Of a stretch of DNA of 64,000 nt, positions 21,229-32,669 are shown one piece after another. Within the stretch, counting starts at the first letter, position 1, and every line of letters starts with the position of its first letter. The notes beneath the pieces are model-generated. The model did no database searches and was not told where the DNA came from. It was given only the letters and a program-made list of their open reading frames with translations. This DNA comes from Persicaria tinctoria (lineage: Eukaryota; Streptophyta; Magnoliopsida; Caryophyllales; Polygonaceae): contig JBANSL010000002.1 of assembly GCA_037127255.1 (NCBI GenBank), forward strand, positions 43,572,392 through 43,636,391, read 5' to 3'. The position numbers were made by a program, and so were the translations under genes.

Positions 21229-24200
21229 ATGGCGCCGATGCAGATGAGCAAAAATTTGGGTGAGACAATATCAAATATAAAGAGGATGATCGTCGAACTC
21301 TTCGGAACCCCTCGGTGGATCTCATAACTAGCGATCATGGTAAACGAGGTACGAGATCGGATTGTGCTTATCAAACTCAATTCTCATATGCATCCGATTA
21401 ACGATTTGGTCATATACCATTTGCTTACTGAGATTGGAACTGTTGAGGATGTGCGATACATGCCGGAGGAGATTGGTTTCCATTCTCGAGTACGATTTCC
21501 ACTCAAGTCGTCATCGGACTGGGCGTTCCATTACTACAATGGTAGGCGTCTTCATTAGGGGTGTTGTGAATTAGAAATTCATCGGGTAAACGATGTAATT
21601 GATTGGAATAGGCAAAGGATTGCTGATTTGAAGGATGAATATGGGGTAGTAGACCATCCCAGGGTGAATGATGATGATGATCCAAAGGTGGTCGAGAGTG
21701 TGAATGAAGGAAAAGCACATGCTCGAGCCGAGATGAATAATGAACTGATTGTTGCAGAGAGATACGGTTGTGATGAATTTGATGTTGTGCTGAATCAAGG
21801 TGAAAAGCGTAAGCAGATTGAGATAATTGGAGCTCCAGTCCTGGCCAAGAAGCATTCTAATCCAGCTGCACACTAAGTGTTTGTTGAAATGACAAAACTA
21901 ATGGAGAAGGAAACTGAGGTGTCGGATGTGTTGCCTAAGGAAATTGTGTTGGCTGAGAATGTTGTGAGCCCGAATGTGGGAAAAGCTGCCTTGAGTTTTG
22001 ATCCGGGAGGAGACGGTTCGATGGTTGCTAACTATGATTCATTTGATGAGGTGACTAAGATAACTAAGAAACAAGAAGTAGAGGAATGCAAGGCATCAAG
22101 TGAGAATCGGGATGGAGAGGTAGAAGAAGAGCCTTCAATTATAGTAGAGGGCATAGAGGTAGCTGATTACCAAGTGCTCAATGAAACGCCAGAATTCATG
22201 GAGAAGTGGACTGAGATGTCGGATCCATTTCCTAAGGATATTGTACTGGATGAAAACGCAGTGAGCTCAATTAAGGAACAAGGTGCACTGGGTTTTGATC
22301 CGGGAGGGGGATGTTTGAGTGTCTGCAGTAATGGTTTGCGGGGGGAATTGCCTAAGCTTAGAGCTGATGGTCCTAACCTTGCAAAGGATCTTACCAATTC
22401 AGGCGCTCACAAAGTGTTCGACAAAATGCTCGAGTTCCTGAAGAAGGGGATTGAGGTGCCAACTGTGTTTCCCAGAGGAATTTTGATGGCTGAGAATGCA
22501 CTAAATTTGGGAATCCAAAATGAAGGACAAGGGGTCCTGAGTTTTGATCCGGGAGGCACAATGTATATTTTTATGAGGGGAATCTCCTGTGTTCACAAAG
22601 TTACCGAGCTTAAACTCTTCCATGTTCATCAATTTGTCTGGATCAGCCCCTCTGTAGAGCCACCAGCAACTTGGTCCCTCAAAGAGCCTCAACCTGTGAT
22701 AACCTATGAACCTGGAGGAAGTGGATCAGTGTATGCTACAAGTTTTTATCCGGGAGAAGCAATGTCACTCAGTGAGAGTTCTACTGAATTAGAGTTGGTT
22801 CTCGCACGGATTAGGGATTGGAAATATACTCATGTCAAGTTGAGCACTATGAAAGACATGTTTCAAGCTTATTGGTGTTGCACTAACGAATTTCAATTTG
22901 ATTCTCGCACTCACAAGTTCGAGGTAAGTCTCCAATTAGACCCATTAGCACTGCACACTCTTGTCATTGATAATGTGAGGCAATATGGAGATACCCTTGC
23001 TCTTCTGAAATGGATTGCGTACTCTTCACATGAGCAAATAGAGGTGCTGGTTTTTGAGCCTGGAGGTAAAGGGTTTGGGCTTGGTGATGATGAGATTTTC
23101 CTGTCAATTGAGAACAAAAAGATTCTTTATGTGTATTTGAGTAGGAGAGCTCCACCATTTAGCTTACTCGTAATTGTATCTAGTGCCGATATATGGGTGC
23201 AAGGAAATGCTTGTAAGCAAGCTACTCAATTCAGTCCCTTTGCAGAGATGCAATCAGCATGGCTCCTATGCGGTTTTGATTTCAGAAAATTTGTCATCGG
23301 TTGGGGTGAATGGCATTGACAAACTACAGCTCAGAGAAGCTTCTTTGTTGGTATGTTGGTGACATATCATATTATATTAGCTTGCACTTCTCAACAAGGT
23401 AAGGGGTATATACTTGATTATCTAATTTTTAATCTTGGAGGTGAGCGAGGAGGAGCTAAGGTTTTGAAGAGCAAGCCTACTCTGCCCACTGAAATTGTAA
23501 ATTTGAAGAGTGATAGGCACTATACTACTGCCCAGTTCCACTTGGGTCCGCAATGATCCCGGTTTCGATAGGATATCAAGGTCTCCAGCTCAGTTAGTGA
23601 TGATTTATGAGGTCAAAGGACAGCTTACAAGGTCTGATAAGCGTCCTTACCCTGGTTTCGATGTGCTGATTTTTGATCCTAGAGGTGCAAGCATGGTATT
23701 CGATATGAAGGAGAAGCTTATGGGCCTTGATAAATATTCATATCCTTATCTAGGTGGGTTGATATTTGAAGATGGGAGTATGAACCCAGTCATACATGTT
23801 GTGATTGATGGTAATAGTTGCATCCATCCTGAAGCAACCGAAGCCTGGATACATCCCATGTTCCAGTTGCTGTTTTTGATGCAAATAGACACTGCTACTA
23901 CTGATTTCTGGCTTCCTTGGGCTGTTGATTCTTCTTGGACCCGAGCTATGAATATCACCTCCTTCGTCTTTGATCCTGGTGGACAATTCTTCGTGTTTGC
24001 AGGAGATGACCATCACATAGGTCCCTTGTGCTGGACAACTAGACTACAATCGAACAATCCTTGGGGACAAGGATCATTTGAAGATGGGAGTATTGTAAAA
24101 GGAATTTTATATCTCATATTATGTTGTTTTAATTTCCATTGGACTCTTTGTTTGGGCCACCTATGGATTCTGTTAGTGGGCTCCAGCCCTTTACGTTTTA

Positions 24201-24241
24201 TGTTTGACTTTGGTTTTACTGTTGCACCACCATCAACCTAG
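21229..24241 (+). pseudogene. Single decayed ORF of element R: PTB-like RRM plus (F/Y)(D/E)PGG repeats
   Basis: One frame begins at ATG 21229, 25 bp after the primer site, and stays readable to about 23540, interrupted only by stops at 21325, 21556, 21874 and 23317. A shift near 23540 then carries it into the 3' LTR, ending at 24241. Near the N-terminus (21337-21620) the pattern NSHMHPINDLVIYHLLTEIG, later NGRRLH, stop, GCCELEIHR resembles the second RRM of polypyrimidine-tract-binding proteins. Downstream, (F/Y)(D/E)PGG occurs at 21997, 22294, 22543, 22705, 23053 and 23969, with degenerate copies between. Between motifs the sequence is acidic and varied. There are no gag Cys knuckles and no pol motifs. 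RNA binding is inference; the PGG repeat function is unknown to me. Confidence 0.7.
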
Positions 24242-24499
24242 GTTGAGTATATGTAGGCGCGTTTCTCCTGTAATCGGAAATCAATCAAATACAGAAACTC
24301 AAACTTCCAATCTCAAACTCTCTAAATCAATCTATCCTTGTTCTATTATCCTTCGAATCAACTCTTCTACCTTCGTAGTTGATTTCTAGGTTCTAGAATA
24401 CTCAGTTTCGAGTTCGATTATCGAACTTCTACCTGAGAATCTATCGTTCGGTTACTCGATCTTCAGACAGATATTTCGATTGGCAAAATCGTTGTTTCA
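24094..24499 (+). repeat. 3' LTR of element R
   Basis: 406 bp, TGTAAAAGG...GTTGTTTCA, followed by TCTTG. A purine run GAAGATGGGAGTAT lies just before it and may be the polypurine tract. The reading frame of the element continues into this LTR. Confidence 0.93.
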
Positions 24500-24504
24500 T
24501 CTTG

Positions 24505-24830
24505 ATGGCCGGCAGGGGTTCAGCAAGGGCGAGAGCAGGGGGAGCGAGAGGAAGAAGATGGTTATGGCGGTTGTTAAAAGAGGGATTTCTGGGTCGAAAT
24601 CATGTGAGAGAGGGAGAAAGGTGGGTTCCAGGTGGAAGTTTTTTTAAATCAAGGGTAAAAAAAACAGAGTAAAATAAATATAAACTGAGTAAAAAAAAAC
24701 GACAGAGTTTTTTTTTTACCTGGATATCTGGTCGATATCAACTAAATAAAACCTACCGTTTTTGCTCGATTCTGGTGGCTCCGCGCAGGGGTCGATTTCG
24801 AGTTGACCAACTCGATATCGACCTAGGATG
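24505..24830 (-). other. Spacer and leader of element H between integrase and env-like ORF
   Basis: On the minus strand this holds words (about 24828-24720), a poly-T stretch, then a C-rich leader that continues at 14847 across element R. No gene is visible. Confidence 0.6.
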
Positions 24831-24838
24831 CCCAATAT

Positions 24839-25080
24839 TAGAGCTGGCAATTCGGGTCGGGTCACTGATGAGTCGGGTCAACTCGGTCAAAATTTTTGTG
24901 TCGAGCTTGGTCGGGTCGGGTCGAGTCGGATTCGGTCAAAATGAAATTCAGATTGGTCGGGTTTCGGTCAGAATCGGGTTGGACCCATTCGGGTTTTCGA
25001 TCAGAATCGAGTTGGACCCATTCGGGTTTTCGGTCAGAATCGGGTCGGTCTCATTCGGGTTGCGGGTCGGTATTTAGGCC
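24839..25080 (+). repeat. Left subterminal TCGGGT-type repeats of hAT-1
   Basis: Irregular repeats of TCGGGT and TTCGGGTTTTCGGTCAGAAT. Subterminal hexamer-like repeats serve as transposase binding sites in characterised hAT elements such as Ac. Here that role is inferred. Confidence 0.8.
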
Positions 25081-25869
25081 GATTTCATTCAAGTTTCAAG
25101 TAGAAGCGGTTTTACGTTTGTTTCAAACTTTTAATTATTTGGGTTGAATTTGTTGAATCATGTTCGTTTGCGACATTCGGGTAATCAATTTTATTAAATT
25201 GAATATGTAATCCATGTTATTTCTGTATTTCAAAAAGTATTTTTCGTAAAATTAAATATGATTCAATATATAATCTACTCATTGACTCGTAAGCTATTAA
25301 GCATTTAAGCTCGTTCTATTCATCATTAATTTCATTGAAATTTGGCAATATATTATTATCAAAATCATACTTGATTCTCTATCTAAAAGATAATTCACGT
25401 TATTTGTGACTTTCAAAAAGTAGTTTAAAAAATATACTATTTATATATGATTCAAGTTATAGTATCCTCATTGAATTGTACTCATCTTTTGTTAGTGAGA
25501 AATGAGAATTTTGAATTCAAGTCGATCATTCATAATTCATTATTTGATCAATCACTTTTTTTTATAATTTTACTTGATTAATAGACTTTTCTTTTGTTTA
25601 GAAATAACATTAACTATTAGATAATAGTAATTGTTTAGTAATTGTTTTTTTTTTGTATAGTATATATGTATAATAGATATAGTATATATGTATAATAGAC
25701 AATTAATTTGTAATTAGAAATAGTTATTTTTTTTAAATATAAAAAATACATTTTTTAAGGTAAAGAAACTAATTAATTGTAACAATGAGGGTAAATATGG
25801 TAACGTACATTGAAATTATATGGAGTTATTTTAGCATATATCTTTTAATTAAAAAATGAGAGTAGTTAT

Positions 25870-26125
25870 TCAAGGATATTTGGGTCGGGTTGGGAGTCGG
25901 GTCAATTGGGAGTCGGGTCGGGTTGGGTTGAAATTCGGGTCGGGTTGGAATTCGAGTCGGATCCGGGTTGAGTCAGGTTTGTCTGTATTCGGGTCACTTC
26001 GGGTTTTGGATCAACATCGGTCGGGCTCGGTTTCGGGTTTGGGTTATGCATACCGCCGAATTTTTGGGTTCGGTCGGGTTTCAGTTCGGGTGAGTCGGTC
26101 GAGTTTCTCGGGTCTGATCAGAAAT
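25870..26125 (+). repeat. Right subterminal TCGGGT-type repeats of hAT-1
   Basis: GGGTCGGGTTGGGAGTCGGG and variants continue to the right terminus. They run in the same direction as the left block, not inverted. Confidence 0.8.
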
Positions 26126-26144
26126 TGCCAACTCTACCCAATAT

Positions 26145-26486
26145 CGACCTGATTGCGTGTGTTGGATCAGCCTTTGCCTTTTTAGTTGAGCGTCTCCTAG
26201 ATTGCCTATGTCTATCAAAGAGCGAAGAGAACTTGCACGAAGTGAGAGAGAGATAAAGGAAGAAAAATAAAAATTAAAGAAAAAGGAAATAAAACTCAAA
26301 ATAACGGGTTGCCTCCCGTGAGCGCTAAGGTTTAAGTCGTTAGCTCGACCTACTTCACTTTTTAAACTTTGATCAACGCCAGGGTGGCGCGAATCTCTTC
26401 CTCCGGGTCTTCTTTTTCATAGTATTTCTTGACCCTGTGCCCATTTACTTAAATGTGGTTCCATCAGTGCCAAGTAACTCCACTGC
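26145..26486 (-). other. Spacer of element H downstream of integrase
   Basis: It contains the block AGCGCTCACGGGAGGCAACC on the minus strand (about 26325-26304). Element B has a related GGAGGCAACCCGAG at 57351-57364 in the same position after pol, so it marks the end of the pol region in both families. Its role is unknown. Confidence 0.65.
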
Positions 26487-27590
26487 TCAATGAGGGTATA
26501 TGTGGTGAACCATGAAAGGTCCACTCCATCTTGTCCTGAGCTTTCCTGGGAACAAACGGAGTCTAGAATTAAGCACTTTGTCACCTACCTCATAAGTTTT
26601 TGGCACCAATTTCTTGTCGTGCCATCTCTTGGTGCGCTCCTTGTACATTTTGGCATTCTCATATGCCTTCAATCTTATCTCCTCTAACTCTTACAAATCA
26701 ATAAAGCGTTTCTTACCTGCCTCGTCGAGATCAATGTTGAGCTCCTTGAGGGCCCACATTGCCTTATGCTCCAGTTCGACAGGCAAATGGCATGATTTGC
26801 CATAAACCAGGTTGTAAGGAGTTGTTTGCAGTGGTGTTTTATAGATTGTCCGATAGGCCCATAGTGCATCATCAAGCTTAGATGACCAATCCTTCCTTGA
26901 GCGGGAGACTGTCTTCTCCAAGATGGCTTTGATTTGGCGATTAGAGACCTCCACTTGGCCACTAGTTTGGGGATGATAGGGTGTTGCCACCTTGTGCGTC
27001 ACCCCATACTTAGCCAAAAGAGCCTCAAATCCTCTCTCGATGAAGTGTGAGCCACCATCTGAAATAAGAACTCCAGGAACACCAAAGCGAGGAAAAATGT
27101 TAGTTTTAATGAACTTTGAAACTACCTTCGCATCGTTGGTCCTAGTTGCAACAACCTCAACCCATTTAAAGACATAGTCAACTGCCACAAGGACGTACTT
27201 GTAGGGGCCTGATGCAAGGAATGGTCCAATAAAGTCAATGCCCCAAACGTCAAAAAGCTCAACCTCCAAAATCCCCGTGAGTGGTGTCTCATTCCTCCAA
27301 GTAATGTTGCCCGATCATTGGCATTCATCGCACGCAGTGACATAAGCCTGCACATCCCTGAAAAGATTAGGCCAATAAAAACCACAATGAAGTACCTTAG
27401 ATGCAGTTTTGAAGCCTTTTGCATGTCCGCCCGTAGGGAGAGTATGACAATGGCGAATGACACTTTCTACTTCCTCCTCCGGAATGCAACGTCTGAAAAT
27501 ATGGTCCTTCCCTTGCTTGAATAAGTAAGGCTCATCCCAATAGTATTGCTTGACGTCGTGGAGGAATTTCTTCTTTGCCTGTGAGGTTAG
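26487..27590 (-). pseudogene. Integrase of element H
   Basis: Integrase inserts the cDNA into the host chromosome. The H2C2 zinc region (about 27460-27310) ends with CDEC and a TGA at 27315-27317. The core reads [10 protein letters not shown] with the first catalytic Asp, then [11 protein letters not shown] with the second, then [20 protein letters not shown] with Glu. The C-terminal part reads [20 protein letters not shown] and [14 protein letters not shown]. Stops at the zinc region, after FIDL (26691) and elsewhere make it inactive. The catalytic residues themselves are retained. Confidence 0.9.
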
Positions 27591-27960
27591 TCCTGACGGG
27601 ATCTCTTTCCTACAAGATAGTTAGCGAAATCCACATACCAAGGAACATGTGCTCCCTTTAGAGCATAAAAATCATGAATATGACTGGAGGGAGGGGTAAA
27701 GAAGAAATCCTCACCGGAATCTGTGCGAACCAACTGACCTATAATGTGGTTGGAGGCTGGTCGAAATCGAGGAGAGCAAGTCAATTTTGAGTGCACAGTG
27801 GTCGATATCGAGTTGGTAGAGGTCAAAATCGACTTGTCGTTTTCTGTCTGATCTTCACTCGATTTCTGGTGGAATATCGAGTCAGTGTTGGTCGATATTG
27901 ACCTAGGCTTGGTTGATATCGATTCCTCCAACAGAGAAACAATAGGGATTAGCGTATACT
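27591..27960 (-). repeat. Word cluster in the RNaseH-integrase linker of element H
   Basis: Words of the GTCGATATCGA, GTCGAAATCGA and GTCGATATTGA type lie at about 27760-27930. On the minus strand they read as SIST/STN in this frame, not VDIDQ as upstream. Element B has its own words at the same place (55790-55910). Confidence 0.8.
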
Positions 27961-29780
27961 TACCTACAAGGGTTTGAGCGTCGACCTTCATTAGATGTTC
28001 GTCGGGGCGGGAATTATCGATAGGCGTGGCATCCTGGGATTCTTCTAGTATGTATGTAGGGAGCCTAGAGAGATGATCCGCTACCGAGTTCTCCGTTCCC
28101 TTCTTGTCCTTGAGTTCCACGTCAAACTCTTGAAGTAGAAGCACCCATCGTAAGAGCCTGGGTTTAGCATCCTTCTTTGCCATCAAATATCTAAGAGCAG
28201 CATGGTCAGTATGGACAATAACTTTAGATCCAACAAGATAAGAATGAAATTTTTCAAAAGGAAAGACCACAACCAAGAATTCCTTCTCTGTTGTGGTGTA
28301 CTTAGCCTGAACCACTTCAAGAGTCTTGCTTGCATAGTAGATCGCATGAAGCTTCTTGTCCTTACGCTGTCCTAGAACTGCTCCAACGGCGTAATCACTG
28401 GCATCACACATGATTTCAAAAGGTAATGACCAATCTGGCGATTGAATGATTGGAGCGGAGATAAGGGCTTCCTTTAATCTGTTGAAGGCTTCAAGACATT
28501 CGTTAGAAACTTCAAACTTAACATCTTTCATAAGAAGATTAGTTAATGGTTTGGCAATTTCAGAAAAATCTTGAATAAATCTCCTATAAAATCCTGCATG
28601 ACCAAGGAAACTCCTTACCTCTTTGATGGATGATGGTGGGGGCAATTTCTCCACTAGCTCTATCTTGGCCCTGTCCACCTCTATACCTTTCTTAGACACC
28701 TTGTGTCCTAGCACGATCCATTCCCTTACCATAAAGTGGCACTTTTCCCAGTTGAGAACCAAATTTGTCTCCTCACAACGCTTGAGTAATCTGCACATGT
28801 TAGAAATACAAATATCGAAAGAAGTGCCATAAACAGATAAATCGTCCATAAATACCTCCACTATGTCCTCTATCATGTCGGAGAAGATGGCCATCATACA
28901 CCTTTGAAAGGTGGCAGGGGCATTGCAAAGTCCAAAAGGCATCCTTCTATTACCTATATGCAAAAGTTCCATAGGGACAGGTGAAGGTGGTTTTTTCTTG
29001 ATCCTCAGGATGAATAGGAACCTGCCAAAAACCAGAATATCCATCCAGGTAACAAAAGTAATCATGTTCAGCTAATCTTTCAAGTACCTGATCAATGAAG
29101 GGGAGTGGAAAATGATTCTTCCTGGTGGCGGTGTTGAGCTTTCTGTAGTCTATACACATCCGTCGGCTAGTAGTGATTCGTTTAGGCACAAGTTCTCCCT
29201 TCTCATTTTCCTCAACGGTCATTCCACCCTTCTTAGGGACAACATGAACTGGACTTACCCACTTGCTGTCGGAGATTGGATAGATGATTCTTGCATCTAG
29301 CATGTGCATGATCGCTTTCTTCACCACCTCTTTCATGTTGGGGTTAAGCTTCCTTTGATGCTCAATTGTTGCCCTGTGATCATCCTCCAAAGGAATTTTA
29401 TGCATACAAGTAATGGGTGAAATACCTTTTATATCCTCCAGGGAGTATCCGATGGCCTTCCTATGAGTGCGAAGGACTTCCAATAGCTTGTCTACCTCCT
29501 GTGTAGTTAATGAAGTGTTGATAATCACAGGAAACGTAGAGTTAGGACCAAGGAATTCATACCTAAGGGTTTCAGGTAAGGGTTTCAAATCCGGAGAAGG
29601 GCCGTGTGGGATCAAGATGGGCTCTACTTCCTCCATCTTCATAATCTCCCCTAGGTAATCCGTCTCAATCCTCATGACAGAAGCATCTAAATCGGCTATA
29701 AGAGTTGGCGTCGACCAAGCATACATCGATGACAACGCTGAGTTAGACACAAGGCTGTACTGCTGCAGAAAACAAGTTGA
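27961..29780 (-). pseudogene. Reverse transcriptase and RNaseH of element H
   Basis: RT copies element RNA into DNA and RNaseH removes the RNA. RT blocks in order: [74 protein letters not shown] and the catalytic FMDD (28841-28852). RNaseH reads [42 protein letters not shown] and [10 protein letters not shown] short insertion near 28950-28965, between GTFAYR and MPFGLC, introduces stops and shifts the frame. Otherwise the domain is nearly continuous over about 600 codons. Confidence 0.92.
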
Positions 29781-30300
29781 GTCAGAATCTTCAAACGAAA
29801 AATCAGTACATACCTGAACTGGGGAAGGAGTCGAAATCAAGCCGAGGGACTGGTCGAAATCGACATGGGTAGTCGATATCGACCCAGTCTGGTCGATATC
29901 GACCTCGGGCCTCGAGAGATTGGGTGACTGGCTCAATATCAACTGGTGGAGGACAGGTCGATATCGAGGGAGGTTGGTCGATATCGACCACTTTCTGGTC
30001 GATATTGGCTTTCCTTTCTTCTGTTGTACCTGCTAAGAGAAGGGAACTCGATATCGGGTTAGATTGGCCGATATCAACTAAGTTCTGAAAACTTACCTGC
30101 TCTGGAGGGGTCAAAATCGAGGACGAATGGTCGATATCGACCAGTGTTTGGTCGAAATCGACTGGATCATTGAGCTTTGTCGATAGGGCGTCATCGAAAA
30201 CTTCCTCATCACTTGGGTGTACAACATGTACTTCCTTCTCCAGCTCAACTCCAACCTTCACTGGGGCTTCCTCTTGAGTCAATGTCTTTCTTGGAGGATC
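29781..30300 (-). repeat. Word cluster in the protease-RT linker of element H
   Basis: Many TCGATATCGA/TCGAAATCGA words from about 29830 to 30175. In one frame they read VDIDQ and VDFDQ; within the same stretch a shifted copy reads RYRPDWVDIDYPCRFRP. Confidence 0.85.
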
Positions 30301-30710
30301 AGTGCAAGCGATAACATTAAATTTAGAATAAATAGCTTTTATTTCCATTACCTCTTCCGTGTCAAGGTTGAAGAAGTATTCAATAATCTCATCCCCAATG
30401 GTGAAGGTGAGAAGTCCCTTTTTCACACTGATGTTGGCATTTGCAGTTGCTAGGAATGGTCTCCCAAGAATGATAGGGCAGGCTGGATCTTCCACCATCT
30501 CTATTACAAGGAAATCTGTAGAGACAAAGAATTTACCTACCTTAACAGGGACATCATCTACTATACCTGTGGGGATTACCACTGTGTTGTTTGCCATGTA
30601 GAGCTTGGCATCCACAGGTTCCAGAGCGCCTATCTTCACCTTTGACCATATTGATAGGGGCGTGATGCTTACGCTTGCTCCTAGATCCTATAGTGCCTTG
30701 AAGCAGTACT
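30301..30710 (-). pseudogene. Aspartic protease of element H
   Basis: The active-site block reads DLGASVSITPLSIWSKVKIG, and the second block reads CPIILGRPFLATANANISVK. The codon before DLGA is TAG (about 30690), where element N has Cys, so translation would stop just before the catalytic Asp. The rest of the domain is open into the word cluster. Confidence 0.88.
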
Positions 30711-31288
30711 GGTAAAGTCCAACAATGATGGTGAACTTACCTAGATCAGGGCACTTTTCAAGGAAATCCATCTTCTTGCATTGACTGGGGATCTCTGTCA
30801 TTGACCGCTTATTGCTGAGGATTTCCTTGAGGAATTTGACGTAGGCTGGCACCTCGTGAAGTGCTTCTGTGAAAGAAATATTAACATTCAGTTGGGTCTT
30901 TCAGCGCCTTGGAAGGGAATGGGAGCGTCTTCTTTGGTTTCGGAACCAAAACAGCTGTCAGAGGTGATGCAGAGGAGTCAATATCGATTGGAGGGGTCTC
31001 GATATCGACCTGAGACTACTCGATGTCGACTGGTGTGGTCCAAGTTGAGGTGGCTGGTGCTGTAGAGTCAATATTGACCTGCATGTGCTCAATATCGACT
31101 ACTGTTTGGTCGATATCGACCTAGGTGTGGTCGAAATCGACCTGTTGTCCAGTGGTTCTGCCTGCTTCTCCGATCTCTGGTTCGTGCAATTTGTGACCGC
31201 TCCGCAGCTTTACAGCAGCGACATGTCCGTGCTGCCCCTTGGGATTTGGTTCTGTATGCCCAGGGAGCTGCCCGATCAGTCATGGAAT
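30711..31288 (-). repeat. Gag-protease linker of element H with words
   Basis: Words at about 30980-31140 (TCGATATCGACC, TCGATGTCGA). The lead-in to protease (conserved with 5571-5815 of element N) lies at 30900-30711 in a broken frame. Confidence 0.75.
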
Positions 31289-32584
31289 TTATGCCGCGAA
31301 TTGACCCATCTTGGTCTCAATGTTCCTCTTCGAAATGTCCAGCCCTCCAAATCTTGTATTGATGTTCTGGAGCTGATTGTTGATGGCGCCATTGACTTGC
31401 TTGCTCTCTGCTTGGTTCCGTTGTGGTTGATAGAACCTTTGGTCCCCCATATAGCAATTGGAACCCCCTACGTAAGCTACTTCCTCGTGAGTTTCTGCCA
31501 TCCTGACTTGCTCTATATTTGGGCACTTTGTTGTGGTGTTCCGTTGTGAGCCACATTCGATGCAAGGTTGGTTGACAGAGAGGTAATTGACTTGCTTGAG
31601 TAGCTTGCGATTTTGATCCTTGTAATATTGCTCCCTGACATCTGGATCAATCTCCTTAGGAGGCTCATAGAGGGGCATGGACAGGGCTGGCCTTGCATAA
31701 TTGTTGTTGTCTTCATCGTAATTTGCAGCAACCCCATAAGTGTTGTCGAAGTTGATCAGCCTCTCGATTGTAGCTCATGCCTCTGCTGGTGTCTTTGTAA
31801 GGTACTCATATTGCGTGAATTGGTTCATCCTATCCTTGGCGGCCAGATCAAGAGAGTTTTGGAAAATCTCCTGAACGACATAGGGTGGATACTCATGAGT
31901 AGGGCAAGATCTCAACAGGTCTTTGTATCGATCCCATGCTTGTGCTAGCGGCTCCCCAGACTTTTGTTTGAAACCTGTGATCTTCTGTCTGAGGAGTGCT
32001 GTCTTGGCATGAGGAAAGAATGTATTGAGGAACGCATTCCTAACCTCTGCCCATGTTGTGAGGGATCGCGCAGGGAGACCTTCAAGCCACTTCAATGCTG
32101 GACCGGCAAGAGACCAACGAAAAGCTTTCATCTTGACATATTCCAGAGTAGTACCTTCAGCAAGACTATGGCACAGGTCAGAAAAAGTAGTGATATGCTT
32201 GAGAGGACATTCATTAAATTTTCCATAAAAAGCATTATTTTTAATCTCAATAAGGAAGGCATTGCGAATTTCAAAGTTGTTTTAAGGGATTAGAATCGTC
32301 GATTCATGCACGACTAGAGTCGGGTGCATGTAATCCTCAGCGGTGATAGGGTATTGGGCAAGCTCAGCTTCTGCCTGCCTCCTACGTTCAGCTTCCTGCT
32401 CCGTGCGTGCTCTCTCAGCGGTGAGAGCAGCATTGTTGGCTTCCAGCTCCCTTTGAAGCCTCTTAATCGTCTGGGCTTGTGTTTCAGCGTTCGCCATGAT
32501 CCTTTTCAGCCTAGAATGGATGTGTATAAGATGTTCCGGGTCATCTAAGGCGTCAAACTCAAGTGGTTGACCAGAACGACGCAT
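31289..32584 (-). pseudogene. gag of element H
   Basis: The start is ATG 32584 (MRRSGQPLEF), 65 bp after the primer site. A coiled segment (EANNAALTAERARTEQEAER) and DYMHPTLVVHESTILIP are followed by a TAA at 32282-32284. The gag core continues with MKAFRWSLAGPALKWLEGLP and QAWDRYKDLLRSCPTHEYPP (32131-31775). The zinc-like motif reads CIECGSQRNTTTKCPN (about 31575-31530). At least three breaks separate these pieces. The order and motifs match element N gag at 3554-5347. Confidence 0.85.
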
Positions 32585-32648
32585 ATACTACAAGAACAAA
32601 ACTCAAGGAAAACGTGACATCTAACTACCTAAGGCGCGAATGATTGCC

Positions 32649-32666
32649 TCCCCAGTAACGGCGCCA
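32649..32666 (-). promoter_or_regulatory. Primer binding site (tRNA-Asp type) of element H
   Basis: On the minus strand TGGCGCCGTTACTGGGGA starts three bases after the 5' LTR. It has two differences from the perfect site of element B. Confidence 0.87.
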
Positions 32667-32669
32667 ATT

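Larger units (their letters stand above)
14853..24499 (+). mobile_element. Element R: non-autonomous LTR element with an RRM-like/FDPGG reading frame, split by copia
   Basis: The 3' LTR is 24094-24499 (406 bp). The 5' LTR is 14853-14884 plus 20817-21190 (32 + 374 = 406 bp), interrupted by element C. The target duplication TCTTG is at 14848-14852 and 24500-24504. The primer site is TGGTATCAGAGC (21192-21203). No gag, protease, RT, RNaseH or integrase motif is visible. Instead one long decayed frame occupies 21229-24241. Without the copia insertion the element is about 3.7 kb. It must have been moved by enzymes from another element; the tRNA-Met primer site suggests a copia partner, which is inference. 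Confidence 0.93.
24839..26136 (+). mobile_element. hAT-1: non-autonomous hAT element with CGGGT repeats at both ends
   Basis: The terminal inverted repeat is TAGAGCTGGCAA / TTGCCAACTCTA, with an 8-bp duplication CCCAATAT (24831-24838 and 26137-26144). Both the 8-bp duplication and TAGxG-type ends are hallmarks of the hAT superfamily. No transposase is encoded. About 240 bp at each end consist of TCGGGT-like repeats in the same orientation; the middle is AT-rich. Removing it restores CTAGGATGCCCAATATCGAC of element H. hAT-2 (40450-41779) is a close relative in the opposite orientation. Confidence 0.93.

Noticed and set aside
20813..24499. Element R starting at TGTTGTTTTAATTT (20813)
   Set aside because: That start is created by the copia duplication; the true LTR start is TGTAACAGG at 14853, giving equal 406-bp LTRs and the TCTTG duplication.
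24839..25080. Arg/Ser/Gly-rich frame as a possible protein
   Set aside because: It is translation of TCGGGT-type subterminal repeats of hAT-1.
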